Assembly (NCBI RefSeq): GCF_008931805.1
Contig: NZ_CP044399.1
Coordinates: 3,707,370 to 3,771,369, forward strand
Direction of reading: 5' to 3'
Origin: Moritella marina ATCC 15381
GTDB taxonomy: Bacteria > Pseudomonadota > Gammaproteobacteria > Enterobacterales > Moritellaceae
Length of the DNA stretch: 64,000 bases
In this document: positions 28,254 through 41,777 of the stretch, one piece after another
Position numbering within the stretch: position 1 is the first letter of the stretch
Layout: each line of letters opens with the position of its first letter
The notes under the pieces: model-generated
The model's input: the letters and a program-made list of their open reading frames with translations, nothing else
The model's database searches: none
What the model was told of the DNA's origin: nothing
Program-made: the position numbers and the translations under genes

Positions 28254-31200
28254 TATTCAACATCCTCTAGGTAATCAAATATCGGAAATAGTGTGGTTTC
28301 AGAGGATGCTTTCATCAAGCCATAAACGTCATCATTTAAACGTGGAAAACTGCGCTGTAAGTAATCATCCGCATTTTCACCCATACGGTTATAACCACCT
28401 TCGAAATTTAATAATGCTTCAGCACGTAATTTATATTCGTCAGGTTCAGAACTTGAACACATGGATTTTGCCCAACCCCAGCCTGTTTTTGGAAATAGCG
28501 CAAAAGGCTGACAACAACCATCGTTATATACTTCAAGTAATTGAAATAATAATTCCCGCGCTCGAGATGCTTCAATTACTTTCAGGCTTTGTACGATAGG
28601 TTTACCCGCAGTTAAGTGAACTAAAGTAGTCGGCATCGGATTTTTAACACTAATACAAAAGCACAAGTGCTCTAACCAAACTTGTAAGTAGTCTTTACCA
28701 TTGAATCCGCTTGGTTTATGTCGCACCAAACCACCGTTATACACTTGTTTCAACCAACCAACTAAGCGCCCTGATACCAGTGGAATATCAACTTCGATAT
28801 CATCATTATTATTAGTTAAAAGAGGGGTTAACACCTGAGCAAGTTGGCTTACCGTAGCGACTTCTTTATTTAATGATATTTGTCCAAATCGGCCTAGAGG
28901 CAAACTACCAGAGGCAACTAATCTAGCTGTCACTTGCGCAACATCACCGTCCGCTAATTCTGTTTCTAACAATTGCGCTTTAAGGTGATATTTTTCTAAA
29001 TTATCAACATCAAAAGGTTCATCATCCAATACATCAAGACTTGCTTGGTTAAAGTAAACTTTCAAACGGCGGTTAAAGAAATACTTAGTTGGATGACGAT
29101 AAAAACGCAATAACTCCGCAAGCTCAATTTCTTGAGTATCATCATTAACAGCTAATGCAGGCAAAGGTTCGCTTAAGAATTCTCTTAATTCAACATTCGG
29201 CGCTAATGCGGGTAACCATTCTTTCGCGAAAGACATCGGCGACTCAGGATTAAAATAACGCGCATCAAAAGGCTGCAATGCATGATGATTAATTAAATGA
29301 CGCAACAAACGCTCTGCTGATTCATCTGGTGAAAGATGTTCATCACCTGCAATACAAAAACTTTGCTGGCAATACTGTAATAATTCAGTAATCAATACCG
29401 ATGGTAATCGCTCACTCTTATCGCGAATACTGTTACCGATGTAGCTAATATATAATTTACTTTGAGCCGATATCAGCGCTTCTAAAAATAAATAACGATC
29501 ATCATCACGGCGACTACGATCACCTTGTTTGTGATCATTTGCCATTAAATCAAAGCCCATCGATGGAATCGAGCGCGGATAAACACCGTCATTCATACCA
29601 AGTAAGCAAATGACTTTAAATGGTATTGAACGCATAGGCATCAGGGTACAAAAGTTAACTTGTCCGGCGAGGAATTTTTGGCTTGAACCAACTTGGGATA
29701 ATGCGTTATTTAAATAATCACGTAACACCAAGGGTGTAATTAATTTGTCGTAACAGGCACTTTTTAATTGCTCATCAAGATGAGAAAAAGCATCCCGAAT
29801 AATTTTTATCGATTGCTCATCATCGACATCTATTTTGTAAAAATCATCGATAAGTGTATTAGCGAGCTTGATCCAATCAACAATCGATTTCGGATCTTGC
29901 AATGAGGTAATACTATCTAATAACGATTCAATAAATTGAGCAAGTTTACCCAATAATTCAGCTTCAATGCCCTGCACTTCTTGATACGGTAAAATACCTT
30001 GGTAAATATCATCACCGCCATATGCATAGCCTAATAACATACGATGTAGACCAAACAGCCAGGTATTTTGCTTCATACCTGGTAAATCAAAGCGTGTAGC
30101 GTCATCTTCGTCCAACCCCCAACGAATCCCAGACTCATCAATCCATTGGCGTAATCGGTTAAACTCATCAGGTGTAATAGCAAAGCGAGCCAAAACTGCG
30201 GGTACTTCTAATAGCGACAATAGCTCTGAGACATTACAGCGTGATAAAGGTAAAGCCAATAACTGTAAAAAGCTGAGTAGAATAGGGTTATCGTATTGTG
30301 CGCCACTATCAGAAACCGAAAAAGGAATATAACGTTCATCATAACGATCGATAGCACCAAACACCGCTTGAATATAAGGGCTATAGCCATTCACATCAGG
30401 CATCATGATAACCACATCACGCGGGTTTAAATCTGGATTTTCCGCAAACATTGTAAGCAAGTTATTATGTAAGACTTCTACTTCACGCATCGGGCTATGG
30501 CAACTATTTAGCTCAAGTGAAGAGTCAGTTGTACTAACGCTAAGCTTATAGCTGCTGTCAGGTTCTGAACCATCATTTATTGACGAACTAAATTCAGCCA
30601 TACTGCGATCAGATAAATCTAAAATATCACGCTGGATACTAGCCAATAAGCCTTCATCCGTAGGTTCAACAAATACGTCTAATTCTTGACAACCAAATTC
30701 AGTTAATAGCGCCAAGTTATCACGACCGAGTTTACCCATAGAAGCTAATAATGGATTACCCACTTTAAAGGCGTCATCTTCATCAAATAAAGCACGAACA
30801 GTGTCCTCATCACTTGCGCTCACTTTATTACTCATGCCCAACTTTTCATTATTGTGATTAAGCATAGTACGTTGCTTTAGCAGCCACTTAGGGTCAATAA
30901 GATCACCCCAATATAATCGACAAGGATTAGATAACATGAAGTGAACATCAGTATGTTTGCCAAGCGTTTGCAGCGCATCTAAATAGCGCGGCGGTAGTGC
31001 TGAAACACCAAATACAAATATCCGAGCAGGTAAAAGCGTCGCATCAAAATGAGGGTGGTTAAGACGCGCAATAAACTGATCGTATAAGTTGGCACGGTGG
31101 TAATGAGATTGACCAAGGTCTTCAGTCTTTGTGACTAGCGCACGCCATAATAGCGGTTGCCAAGGGTGTGTATCCGCATGAATGTTTTCACCCGACTCCC

Positions 31201-31645
31201 AAGCCGCAACCCATTCTGGTCGATATACTAAATATTGATCAAACGTATCAGATATTTTTTGGCATAGTTGAAATAGGCGATAGTCATCAGAGTCATCCGC
31301 TAAGTAATGCTTTAATGATTCGAATTCAATTTGTTCTAATAAATCAGGCAGTATTAGCATTAACTTCCACGACATAGCCTCTTTATTGAAAGCACTTTTG
31401 TCTGGAATATTAGGTAATACTTTCTGGAACATTTTCCAAATGAAAGATGCTGGTAATGGAAAGGTGATATTCGCCGATATGCCCATCGACTTCGCCAATT
31501 CCATTTTAACCCATTGCGCCATACCCGGACTTTGAACAAGAACTTGCTCTTCAACGAAAGGATCTGCAAGTGGATCTTTAGCTATAAAGTGAGCCATAAG
31601 CTCTTTTAAAATATCTAACTGATTCGAATGATAAAGATTAAACAC
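28253..31645 (-). CDS. recC: Exodeoxyribonuclease V subunit gamma RecC
   Basis: This is the 1130-residue Chi-recognising subunit of RecBCD. The N-terminus FNLYHSNQLDILKELM, LVQSPGMAQWVKMELAK, NITFPLPASFIWKMF and AFNKEAMSWKLM follow the E. coli protein closely. RecC has helicase-like domains without intact ATPase motifs and a degenerate nuclease domain that reads the DNA. Translation starts at a GTG (31645) with GGAG 7 bases upstream. It is the first gene of a recC-recB-recD operon with one-base stop/start overlaps. The promoter should lie in the roughly 190 bases before it. I see no clear consensus there. Confidence 0.96.
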   Translation of the reverse strand: MFNLYHSNQLDILKELMAHFIAKDPLADPFVEEQVLVQSPGMAQWVKMELAKSMGISANITFPLPASFIWKMFQKVLPNIPDKSAFNKEAMSWKLMLILPDLLEQIEFESLKHYLADDSDDYRLFQLCQKISDTFDQYLVYRPEWVAAWESGENIHADTHPWQPLLWRALVTKTEDLGQSHYHRANLYDQFIARLNHPHFDATLLPARIFVFGVSALPPRYLDALQTLGKHTDVHFMLSNPCRLYWGDLIDPKWLLKQRTMLNHNNEKLGMSNKVSASDEDTVRALFDEDDAFKVGNPLLASMGKLGRDNLALLTEFGCQELDVFVEPTDEGLLASIQRDILDLSDRSMAEFSSSINDGSEPDSSYKLSVSTTDSSLELNSCHSPMREVEVLHNNLLTMFAENPDLNPRDVVIMMPDVNGYSPYIQAVFGAIDRYDERYIPFSVSDSGAQYDNPILLSFLQLLALPLSRCNVSELLSLLEVPAVLARFAITPDEFNRLRQWIDESGIRWGLDEDDATRFDLPGMKQNTWLFGLHRMLLGYAYGGDDIYQGILPYQEVQGIEAELLGKLAQFIESLLDSITSLQDPKSIVDWIKLANTLIDDFYKIDVDDEQSIKIIRDAFSHLDEQLKSACYDKLITPLVLRDYLNNALSQVGSSQKFLAGQVNFCTLMPMRSIPFKVICLLGMNDGVYPRSIPSMGFDLMANDHKQGDRSRRDDDRYLFLEALISAQSKLYISYIGNSIRDKSERLPSVLITELLQYCQQSFCIAGDEHLSPDESAERLLRHLINHHALQPFDARYFNPESPMSFAKEWLPALAPNVELREFLSEPLPALAVNDDTQEIELAELLRFYRHPTKYFFNRRLKVYFNQASLDVLDDEPFDVDNLEKYHLKAQLLETELADGDVAQVTARLVASGSLPLGRFGQISLNKEVATVSQLAQVLTPLLTNNNDDIEVDIPLVSGRLVGWLKQVYNGGLVRHKPSGFNGKDYLQVWLEHLCFCISVKNPMPTTLVHLTAGKPIVQSLKVIEASRARELLFQLLEVYNDGCCQPFALFPKTGWGWAKSMCSSSEPDEYKLRAEALLNFEGGYNRMGENADDYLQRSFPRLNDDVYGLMKASSETTLFPIFDYLEDVE

Positions 31646-31835
31646 GGTAGCTCCAGACTAATAACCTACTGGAATTGTGGAGCATAGCTACTCACTATGC
31701 AATATAGAAAAAACAACATGTTGGTTTTTGCGACAAAAATAGATAAACATCCATAAATTGAGATTCTAAGGTGATCAAAAAGGACATTTTTCATTATTTT
31801 AGCTATTGCAGATGTAACAAGCCCCCGTGTAAAGT

Positions 31836-31861
31836 AACCAGCCGCAGGCTGGTTATATTTT
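31836..31861. terminator. Second hairpin downstream of the rRNA operon
   Basis: AACCAGCC and GGCTGGTT form a perfect 8-bp stem with a 3-base loop, about 40 bases beyond the main rRNA terminator in the direction of rRNA transcription. The T-rich side is on the plus strand, so it may act only as a back-up for the minus-strand transcript. Confidence 0.5.
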
Positions 31862-31887
31862 AAGTCTTATTCCGTAAATTTTAGACA

Positions 31888-31919
31888 CAAAAAAGCCGAT
31901 ACCATTGCTGATATCGGCT
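31888..31919 (-). terminator. Main terminator of the rRNA operon
   Basis: AGCCGATA and TATCGGCT form an 8-bp stem with a 10-base loop on the minus strand, followed by six T. It lies 14 bases after the end of the 5S gene. Confidence 0.88.
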
Positions 31920-31932
31920 CTCTCTAATTTGG

Positions 31933-32051
31933 CGCTTGGCGATGCCCTACTCTCACATGGGGAAACCCCACACTACCATCGGCGTTATTACGTTTCACTA
32001 CTGAGTTCGGAATGGAGTCAGGTGGTACCGCAACACTATGGTCACCAAGCA
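31933..32051 (-). rRNA. rrf: 5S ribosomal RNA
   Basis: The minus strand reads TGCTTGGTGACCATAGTG, then ACCACCTGACTCC, CATTCCGAACTCAG and GAGAGTAGGGCATCGCCAAGC. The ends pair as helix I. About 119 bases. The 3' end is set by that pairing and may be off by one or two bases. Confidence 0.95.
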
Positions 32052-32219
32052 AATTCTTTACAGTTATTACACTGTTTGCTTTCTATAGAAGTTTTCACTT
32101 CGTTTTAATCTGAAAAGCTATAAATAAAGAAGTCTTTAAAACATAAAGTGTTCAATCTATTCTTAAGTCGATATTTCAATTAATCATACCACTTACGTAC
32201 GAGTCGTACTTCAGTTTGT

Positions 32220-35109
<2,890 letters not shown>

Positions 35110-35276
35110 ATACAATCTAAAGTAGACCGTACAATTGAAATAACTAGGTATTATCTAGTTTTTTTCGCCTCAAGAATACTCAAGAACACTCTATTGTTAT
35201 TAAACCATTCACTCAAAATGAATTATTCAATAACGTGTTTTAAGAACTTCTTTATTTATTCAGCTTTCCAAATTTT

Positions 35277-35285
35277 TAAAGAGCA
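35277..35285 (-). promoter_or_regulatory. boxA-type antitermination element before 23S
   Basis: TGCTCTTTA on the minus strand, identical to the rRNA boxA core, lies in the spacer between tRNA-Ala and 23S, where E. coli operons also carry a second boxA. Confidence 0.7.
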
Positions 35286-35402
35286 TATGCTAAAAGCATA
35301 ATTTTCGTCTCTAACTCTGAATTTCAGAGTTAAAAAAACCAAAGTTAATTCGCTTGCTATTCTAAGCAGATTTAACTTTGGTCTCTTCCTGAGAACATGA
35401 TG

Positions 35403-35478
35403 TGGTGGAGCTATGCGGGATCGAACCGCAGACCTCCTGCGTGCAAGGCAGGCGCTCTCCCAGCTGAGCTATAGCCCC
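35403..35478 (-). tRNA. tRNA-Ala (anticodon UGC)
   Basis: The 76-base gene on the minus strand starts GGGGCTATAGCTCAG, has the anticodon TGC in TGCCTTGCACGCA, the T-loop GGTTCGATCCC, and an encoded CCA end. It is in the 16S-23S spacer. Confidence 0.97.
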
Positions 35479-35499
35479 ACATCATTGTGGCTAGTAAAT

Positions 35500-35576
35500 T
35501 GGTAGGACTGAGTAGATTTGAACTACCGACCTCACCCTTATCAGGGGCGCGCTCTAACCAACTGAGCTACAGTCCT
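35500..35576 (-). tRNA. tRNA-Ile (anticodon GAU)
   Basis: The 77-base gene on the minus strand starts AGGACTGTAGCTCAG, has the anticodon GAT in CCCTGATAAGGG, the T-loop AGTTCAAATCT, and an encoded CCA end. It precedes tRNA-Ala in the 16S-23S spacer, the usual gammaproteobacterial order. Confidence 0.97.
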
Positions 35577-35652
35577 ACTGACATTTACTATGTCTTTAAT
35601 TTCTTTATTCAAGCAATTTGTGTGGACACTTACAAAAATTAACGACTTTACG

Positions 35653-37198
<1,546 letters not shown>

Positions 37199-37210
37199 AA
37201 AGTTTTTGAC

Positions 37211-37277
37211 TAATCAGCGATGCTGATTAAGTCGGCTCAATGAATTCTGTACTTCAACAACAAACCAAGGTTTGTTG
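37211..37277 (-). other. Hairpins in the pre-16S leader
   Basis: Two perfect hairpins lie in the leader: TAATCAGC/GCTGATTA (37211-37229) and CAACAAACC/GGTTTGTTG (37258-37277). They lie just upstream of mature 16S on the minus strand and are probably part of the processed leader RNA. Confidence 0.5.
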
Positions 37278-37386
37278 TTTATAAAACCAAATCTTTCGAT
37301 TTAATTTAATGTTCACAATTACATTGATATAATTTTTGGTCATTATATCTCTGCAAGTGCTCACACAGATTGCTTGAATAAATTGT

Positions 37387-37395
37387 TAAAGAGCA
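37387..37395 (-). promoter_or_regulatory. boxA antitermination site of the rRNA leader
   Basis: TGCTCTTTA followed by ACAATTT on the minus strand is the canonical boxA, about 35 bases downstream of the proximal promoter. By family knowledge it recruits the NusB/NusE antitermination complex. Confidence 0.85.
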
Positions 37396-37431
37396 TTGAC
37401 CTTGACGTCTTGCGTCGTAGTCAGGCTGCGT

Positions 37432-37459
37432 ATTATACGCAAACCAGTTTCGAAGTCAA
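37432..37459 (-). promoter_or_regulatory. rRNA operon proximal promoter (P2)
   Basis: On the minus strand TTGACT (37459-37454) and a consensus TATAAT (37437-37432) are 16 bases apart. A/T-rich sequence lies upstream of the -35, as in an UP element. Confidence 0.9.
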
Positions 37460-37555
37460 GCACTTATTTGCACTTTATTTCAGGAAGTAAAAAAGTAACT
37501 TTCGATACTGATAAACACCTTTACTTAGCGGCTGTTGCCGTGTCAGTGAGGTCGC

Positions 37556-37583
37556 ATTATAGAGATCTAATGGTTCCAATCAA
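37556..37583 (-). promoter_or_regulatory. rRNA operon distal promoter (P1)
   Basis: On the minus strand TTGATT (37583-37578) and TATAAT (37561-37556) are 16 bases apart, followed by a GC-rich discriminator GCGACC, as in stringently controlled rRNA promoters. It lies 124 bases upstream of P2. Confidence 0.8.
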
Positions 37584-37805
37584 GCATTATCTGTTTTTGC
37601 TAGCTAAATACCATAAAGCAGGCTTAATTAGTTTCAAAATAGCTCTTAATGTATAAAAAACAACCTTACCTATGCTGTTTTCACTATAAACATACTGCAT
37701 AGCTGTTTTATTAAAGGTAACGACCTAATATAAATCACTCGCCCCCCCCCCGCGCACATCTATACCAGGTGCATTTTGTATGCATACATTGAGTTACGAT
37801 AATTT
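37584..37805. other. Intergenic stretch with a C10 homopolymer
   Basis: Upstream of the rRNA promoters I see no gene. The notable element is a run of ten C at 37742-37751 followed by GCGC, about 55 bases after the stop codon of the glycosyltransferase gene on the minus strand. Confidence 0.6.
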
Positions 37806-38936
37806 TTACGAGCTTACCGAAGACACCATAGCTAACAGGCTTTTATACTCACGTACGTATTGCCGACTCATATGCAGATAATTAAATTCATGCATGGCGC
37901 GATCATAAGAAAAATTAATTTTAATTTGATTGTGACTTCGAACTAAACTTTTTGAGATGGCTATTTGTAACGCAATAGGATCTTTCGGGGGGACTATCCA
38001 CCCGCCATTACCATGACCGAGCATATGTGGCATGCCGCCAACATTGGTAACAACACATGGTAACCTAGCCTGCATAGCTTCAAGTAAAGCAATAGGCGTT
38101 CCCTCTGTAATAGAAGGCATAACAAAAACATCAAAATAATTAAAGTAGCTCAGCAGTGACTCCACAAAACCAAATAGTAGAACATGTTCATCCAGCTCTA
38201 ATAGCCTTATTTTATTTCGTAATCTATCTTCTTCAGTACCAGATCCAAATATCACAAGCCCAGTGTTTGCATCATGTTCAATCAATTTAGGTAATGCCTC
38301 GAGCAAAGCATCAAAATTTTTTTCTGCAGCAAGACGACCCGCAGCCATCAATCGCGTTGTTTTATTATGAATAAAATCATTTAAACGCTCTTCAATCGGG
38401 CACACAGGCCTGTAACCACCAATGCCATTTTCAATAACAGTATATTGACTAGACTCTAAGCTTTGGATATTTGGCAGCCTTGTCATATGTTGGCTAACTA
38501 GAAAAATTCGATTCAACTTTTTTAATGCATACTTATCTAGATATTGATAAAGCGCCATTCGACTAACTATTGGGGCTGACACGTAACCATGTACAGTAGA
38601 ACAAATACATTTAAAACGATGTCGTTTTGGCGTTAAACCAAAAACGATATTAAATTTATAACCGTGGGAATGAACAACATCAAAGCCCTTATCTTCTGCA
38701 AAAAATTTTACGTATTGATTGATGCACAGCGACTCCAGCTTACTTATCCTTATTGAATTAACTTCTATACCGTATTGCTGGCAAATAGTTTCAAACTCTT
38801 TTTCTTTTTGTCCTTTATAACCAAAGCTAAGCAAGGCTGTATCATGACCAAGTATTTTTAGACCTAGCATTAATTCAATTAAGACTCTTTCTGCGCCATA
38901 AAAACCACCACTTTCTATCACGTGTAATATTTTCAT
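37806..38936 (-). CDS. Glycosyltransferase family 4 protein
   Basis: The 376-residue protein has the two-domain GT-B fold signature: an N-terminal acceptor domain with ILHVIESGGFYGAERVL, and a C-terminal nucleotide-sugar domain with RLMAAGRLAAEKNFDALL and the E-x7-E motif EGTPIALLE. Family 4 enzymes transfer sugars from nucleotide donors with retention of configuration, usually for polysaccharide or glycolipid synthesis on the cytoplasmic side. The start at 38936 has AAGGA 10 bases before it. A GTG at 38966 would overlap the upstream gene by 11 bases. It is probably co-transcribed with the deacetylase-like gene. No other polysaccharide genes are near. Confidence 0.88.
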   Translation of the reverse strand: MKILHVIESGGFYGAERVLIELMLGLKILGHDTALLSFGYKGQKEKEFETICQQYGIEVNSIRISKLESLCINQYVKFFAEDKGFDVVHSHGYKFNIVFGLTPKRHRFKCICSTVHGYVSAPIVSRMALYQYLDKYALKKLNRIFLVSQHMTRLPNIQSLESSQYTVIENGIGGYRPVCPIEERLNDFIHNKTTRLMAAGRLAAEKNFDALLEALPKLIEHDANTGLVIFGSGTEEDRLRNKIRLLELDEHVLLFGFVESLLSYFNYFDVFVMPSITEGTPIALLEAMQARLPCVVTNVGGMPHMLGHGNGGWIVPPKDPIALQIAISKSLVRSHNQIKINFSYDRAMHEFNYLHMSRQYVREYKSLLAMVSSVSS

Positions 38937-38955
38937 TATCACAACATCCTTACCA

Positions 38956-39819
38956 TTAACTGACACAGCGTCCTTTGCGTTTGTGAATGCTGCTTATCTG
39001 CAATACTTTACGCAAATATACATCACTGATTGTTTGCCAGCCATATTCCGAAAAGAGCTGATGTAAAATAAGTGGAGCTTCACGGAGATGATAACCATGT
39101 AACCATTTTTTTAATAAGCTATCTGCTCTAATATTAGGTTGCTGATTATCCATCATCCATGTAGAAAGACTTCCTAATACAGGTGTTTTGGTCACTTCTA
39201 TAAAGTTCTTCACTAATTTACTGCTTGATTCATATTTTCGCAGGCGAATATTATTAGTACTAATAATTTCATAGCCATGACTTAATACATTATGAGTTGA
39301 TACGTTTAAATGCTGAAAACCATCTAACACTGAACCCACAGAATTCTGATGCATAGCAGTCCTGTCGACACAGTTCTCACTGCTATATTCATACCCAGCC
39401 AACACTAATTCATTCTCTAACCACGCATTCATCGAACGACATAATGTTGTATCCGCTCGGTAACCAATAACCTTACGCCCTATAATTTGTGAGAGCTGAA
39501 CTTTATAGCGGTTTAAATCGTCAATAATCTTGCGCTGATTAAAATGCTGAGCGTCAGCAGGACTATAATGCCTATATGCAAGCTCGTGCCCTTGCTCGGC
39601 TATTTTTTTTAACATCGAAGGAAAATGAGAGATAGTCCAGCCATAAACAAAAAATGTCGCCGTTACGTGATGGTCTCTTAATAACAATAAGAGCTTATCA
39701 ACTGCATATTCGATACGCGGTGAGAGTAACCCCCAATCGCGTTCTTTTATAGTAAGCTGGTAAGCGGGGGCTTGAAAATAATCTTCTACGTTAATACTGA
39801 GTGCATTAATAATTGGCAT
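38956..39819 (-). CDS. Polysaccharide-deacetylase-like protein (DUF3473 type) with degenerate motifs
   Basis: The 287-residue protein aligns with the XrtA/PEP-CTERM-associated polysaccharide deacetylases (NodB fold): ALSINVEDYFQAPAY, HHVTATFFVYGWT, GHELA, IGRKVIGYRAD. The usual catalytic motifs are altered. DVEDYF reads NVEDYF, the metal-binding SHGYxH reads YRHYSP, GYRAPSFS reads GYRADTTL, and the HPWE region near the end reads HGYH. Activity as a metal-dependent deacetylase is therefore doubtful. It lies directly upstream of, and is probably co-transcribed with, the glycosyltransferase. The frame is intact, so it is not an obvious pseudogene. Confidence 0.78.
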   Translation of the reverse strand: MPIINALSINVEDYFQAPAYQLTIKERDWGLLSPRIEYAVDKLLLLLRDHHVTATFFVYGWTISHFPSMLKKIAEQGHELAYRHYSPADAQHFNQRKIIDDLNRYKVQLSQIIGRKVIGYRADTTLCRSMNAWLENELVLAGYEYSSENCVDRTAMHQNSVGSVLDGFQHLNVSTHNVLSHGYEIISTNNIRLRKYESSSKLVKNFIEVTKTPVLGSLSTWMMDNQQPNIRADSLLKKWLHGYHLREAPLILHQLFSEYGWQTISDVYLRKVLQISSIHKRKGRCVS

Positions 39820-40037
39820 AACAACCCCATAGTAATGTTCTGCTCTATTATCATAAAGAATAGACCATCACATCCGACTATCAGCAATTCATCTTACATT
39901 AACTAAATATCAGTCTATATTTTCATGGGGTGACCCATATTTTGATTTATCCAATGATAATAAAGGCTTAATTTATATGCTAACAGTGCTATGATTTATT
40001 GCTAATGACCTAACTTTCTTACTAAAAGGTGCTGCTC

Positions 40038-40523
40038 ATGGAATACAATACTTCTGAACTATGCGATATATATGCAGATATGATTGATGTAGTTGAACCG
40101 ATGTTTATGAACTTCGGTGGTAAGTCATCATTCGGTGGCCGAATTACAACAATTAAATGTTTTGAAAGTTTAGGTTTGATCGAAGAAACTCTTCAACAAC
40201 CCGGTTTAGGTAAAGTATTACTGATTGATGGCGGTGGCTCACTAAGAAGAGCTTTAGTTGATTCTGACATTGCACAAATGGCATTTGAGAATGAGTGGGA
40301 AGGCATTATTGTTTACGGTAGTATAAGAGAAGTTGATCAGTTAGATGATATTAATATTGGCATTCAGAGTTTAGCTTCCATCCCTGTCGGTGCCGATGAT
40401 AATCGTACTGGGGAAGTTGATGTCGCAGTTAACTTTGGCGGGGTTACATTCTTACCTGATGATCATGTCTATGCAGATAGTACCGGTATTATCTTATCCG
40501 CCGATGCACTTGATATCGAATAG
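40038..40523 (+). CDS. rraA: Ribonuclease E activity regulator RraA
   Basis: The 161-residue protein is close to E. coli RraA over its whole length ([88 protein letters not shown]). RraA trimers bind RNase E and lower mRNA decay. The ATG at 40038 follows AAAAGGT. A GTG 9 bases earlier is in frame but less likely. It is convergent with zapB. Confidence 0.95.
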   Translation: MEYNTSELCDIYADMIDVVEPMFMNFGGKSSFGGRITTIKCFESLGLIEETLQQPGLGKVLLIDGGGSLRRALVDSDIAQMAFENEWEGIIVYGSIREVDQLDDINIGIQSLASIPVGADDNRTGEVDVAVNFGGVTFLPDDHVYADSTGIILSADALDIE

Positions 40524-40533
40524 AACATAGAAA

Positions 40534-40565
40534 CAGAGGTATATGTTTTCTCAACTATACCTCTG
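40534..40565. terminator. Hairpin between rraA and zapB
   Basis: CAGAGGTATA and TATACCTCTG form a perfect 10-bp stem with a 12-base loop, 10 bases after the rraA stop and just before the zapB stop. T runs are poor on both sides. Confidence 0.6.
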
Positions 40566-40572
40566 AATCAAA

Positions 40573-40800
40573 TTATGCTTCTTCTTCTAACTCTTCGAGT
40601 TCTTGAACTTCATCCATTCTACCGAGCAAAGAGCGTAAACGATCTTGCCACACATCTTGTTGGCCTTTAAGCTCAGAATTATTTGCTAATAGCTGGTTGT
40701 TTTCTTCTTTTAGCTCTTCTAATTCCATTTGTAAAAGGGAAATCGTATCAACTGCTGTTTGGACTTTACTTTCTAATTTATCTAATACGTCAAAATTCAT
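40573..40800 (-). CDS. zapB: Cell division protein ZapB
   Basis: The 75-residue protein is almost entirely coiled coil with a heptad pattern ([33 protein letters not shown]) and ends with [15 protein letters not shown], as in E. coli ZapB. It helps Z-ring assembly and joins FtsZ-associated ZapA to the chromosome terminus protein MatP. The start at 40800 ([10 protein letters not shown]) follows GGGTGA. An ATG 12 bases earlier is possible. In gammaproteobacteria zapB and rraA are often neighbours, as here. Confidence 0.93.
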   Translation of the reverse strand: MNFDVLDKLESKVQTAVDTISLLQMELEELKEENNQLLANNSELKGQQDVWQDRLRSLLGRMDEVQELEELEEEA

Positions 40801-40960
40801 TTTGTCACCCATAATTTAAGAATACAATATTGTGCTGAGAGGGCTTATCCCTTAGCTAGAAGAATACAACGCTAGTCAACCGACAACAAGTCTTATTAGT
40901 TAATTTATGATACCCCTAAGCAGAATTAAGTTTTTGTTTGTGAGCACTGACATTTATACA

Positions 40961-41740
40961 TCAAATTGTTTGATTCATCGCTAATGACGGCATATCAGAA
41001 TCAGGCCTACCAACAACTTTAGCCGGAACGCCTGCCACGGTTGTATGTTCAGGAACAGGATCGAGCACAACACTACCCGCACCGACTTTAGCCCCTCGCC
41101 CGACTTCTATATTACCAAGTACTTTAGCGCCAGCACCGATCATCACGCCCGCCCTAATTTTAGGATGGCGGTCGCCACCCTCTTTACCCGTACCACCTAA
41201 AGTCACACTTTGTAAAATAGACACATCATCTTCGACAACTGCTGTTTCACCAATCACAATGCCAGTTGCGTGATCGAGCATGATACCTCTGCCAATCGTT
41301 GCCGCAGGGTGAATATCAACTGCAAATACCACAGAGATCTGATTCTGTAGATAGATGGCTAATGCTTCTCGCTTTTGATTCCATAACCAATTTGCGATCC
41401 GATAAGACTGCAGTGCTAGAAAACCTTTCAAGTATAATAGCGGCGTCGAGAAATATTCAACCGCCGGATCTCGTTCTTGTACAGCGCATAAATCCGCGGC
41501 TACCGAATGCAAAATAGTTGGGTCTGCTTTTAATGCTTCTTCAATTACTTCACGTAATAAAATAGCAGGCATCGTTGCACTGCCGAGCTTATTGGCTAAT
41601 TGAAAGCTCAATGAGCATTTTAAGCTGTCGTGATTTAGTATTGTAGAATGGAAAAAGCTCGCGAGCATCGGTTCCTGTTCAACCAATAATTTAGCTTCAT
41701 CTCTAATCCTAAACCAAGACATTGAAAGTTTATCTTCCAT
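40961..41740 (-). CDS. cysE: Serine O-acetyltransferase CysE
   Basis: This enzyme transfers acetyl from acetyl-CoA to L-serine, the first step of cysteine synthesis. The 259-residue form from the ATG at 41740 (AAGGA 7 bases upstream) has the helical N-terminal domain and a left-handed beta helix of hexapeptide repeats. Catalytic histidine segments are DIHPAATIG and LDHATGIVIGE, then LGGTGKEGGDRHPKI and the AGVPAKVVG end. An in-frame ATG at 41785 would overlap fieF, which lies just upstream on the same strand, so the two may share a transcript. Confidence 0.95.
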   Translation of the reverse strand: MEDKLSMSWFRIRDEAKLLVEQEPMLASFFHSTILNHDSLKCSLSFQLANKLGSATMPAILLREVIEEALKADPTILHSVAADLCAVQERDPAVEYFSTPLLYLKGFLALQSYRIANWLWNQKREALAIYLQNQISVVFAVDIHPAATIGRGIMLDHATGIVIGETAVVEDDVSILQSVTLGGTGKEGGDRHPKIRAGVMIGAGAKVLGNIEVGRGAKVGAGSVVLDPVPEHTTVAGVPAKVVGRPDSDMPSLAMNQTI

Positions 41741-41777
41741 GTTCATTCCTTTACAACATTTAGAGTTCACGTTTATA

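Noticed and set aside
24657-31645. Several plus-strand frames up to 146 codons opposite recB and recC
   Set aside because: They are shadows of the strongly conserved recB and recC frames and lack their own start signals.
37396-37656. An 86-codon frame on the plus strand across the rRNA promoters
   Set aside because: It overlaps both promoters on the opposite strand, has no ribosome binding site, and its product resembles nothing.
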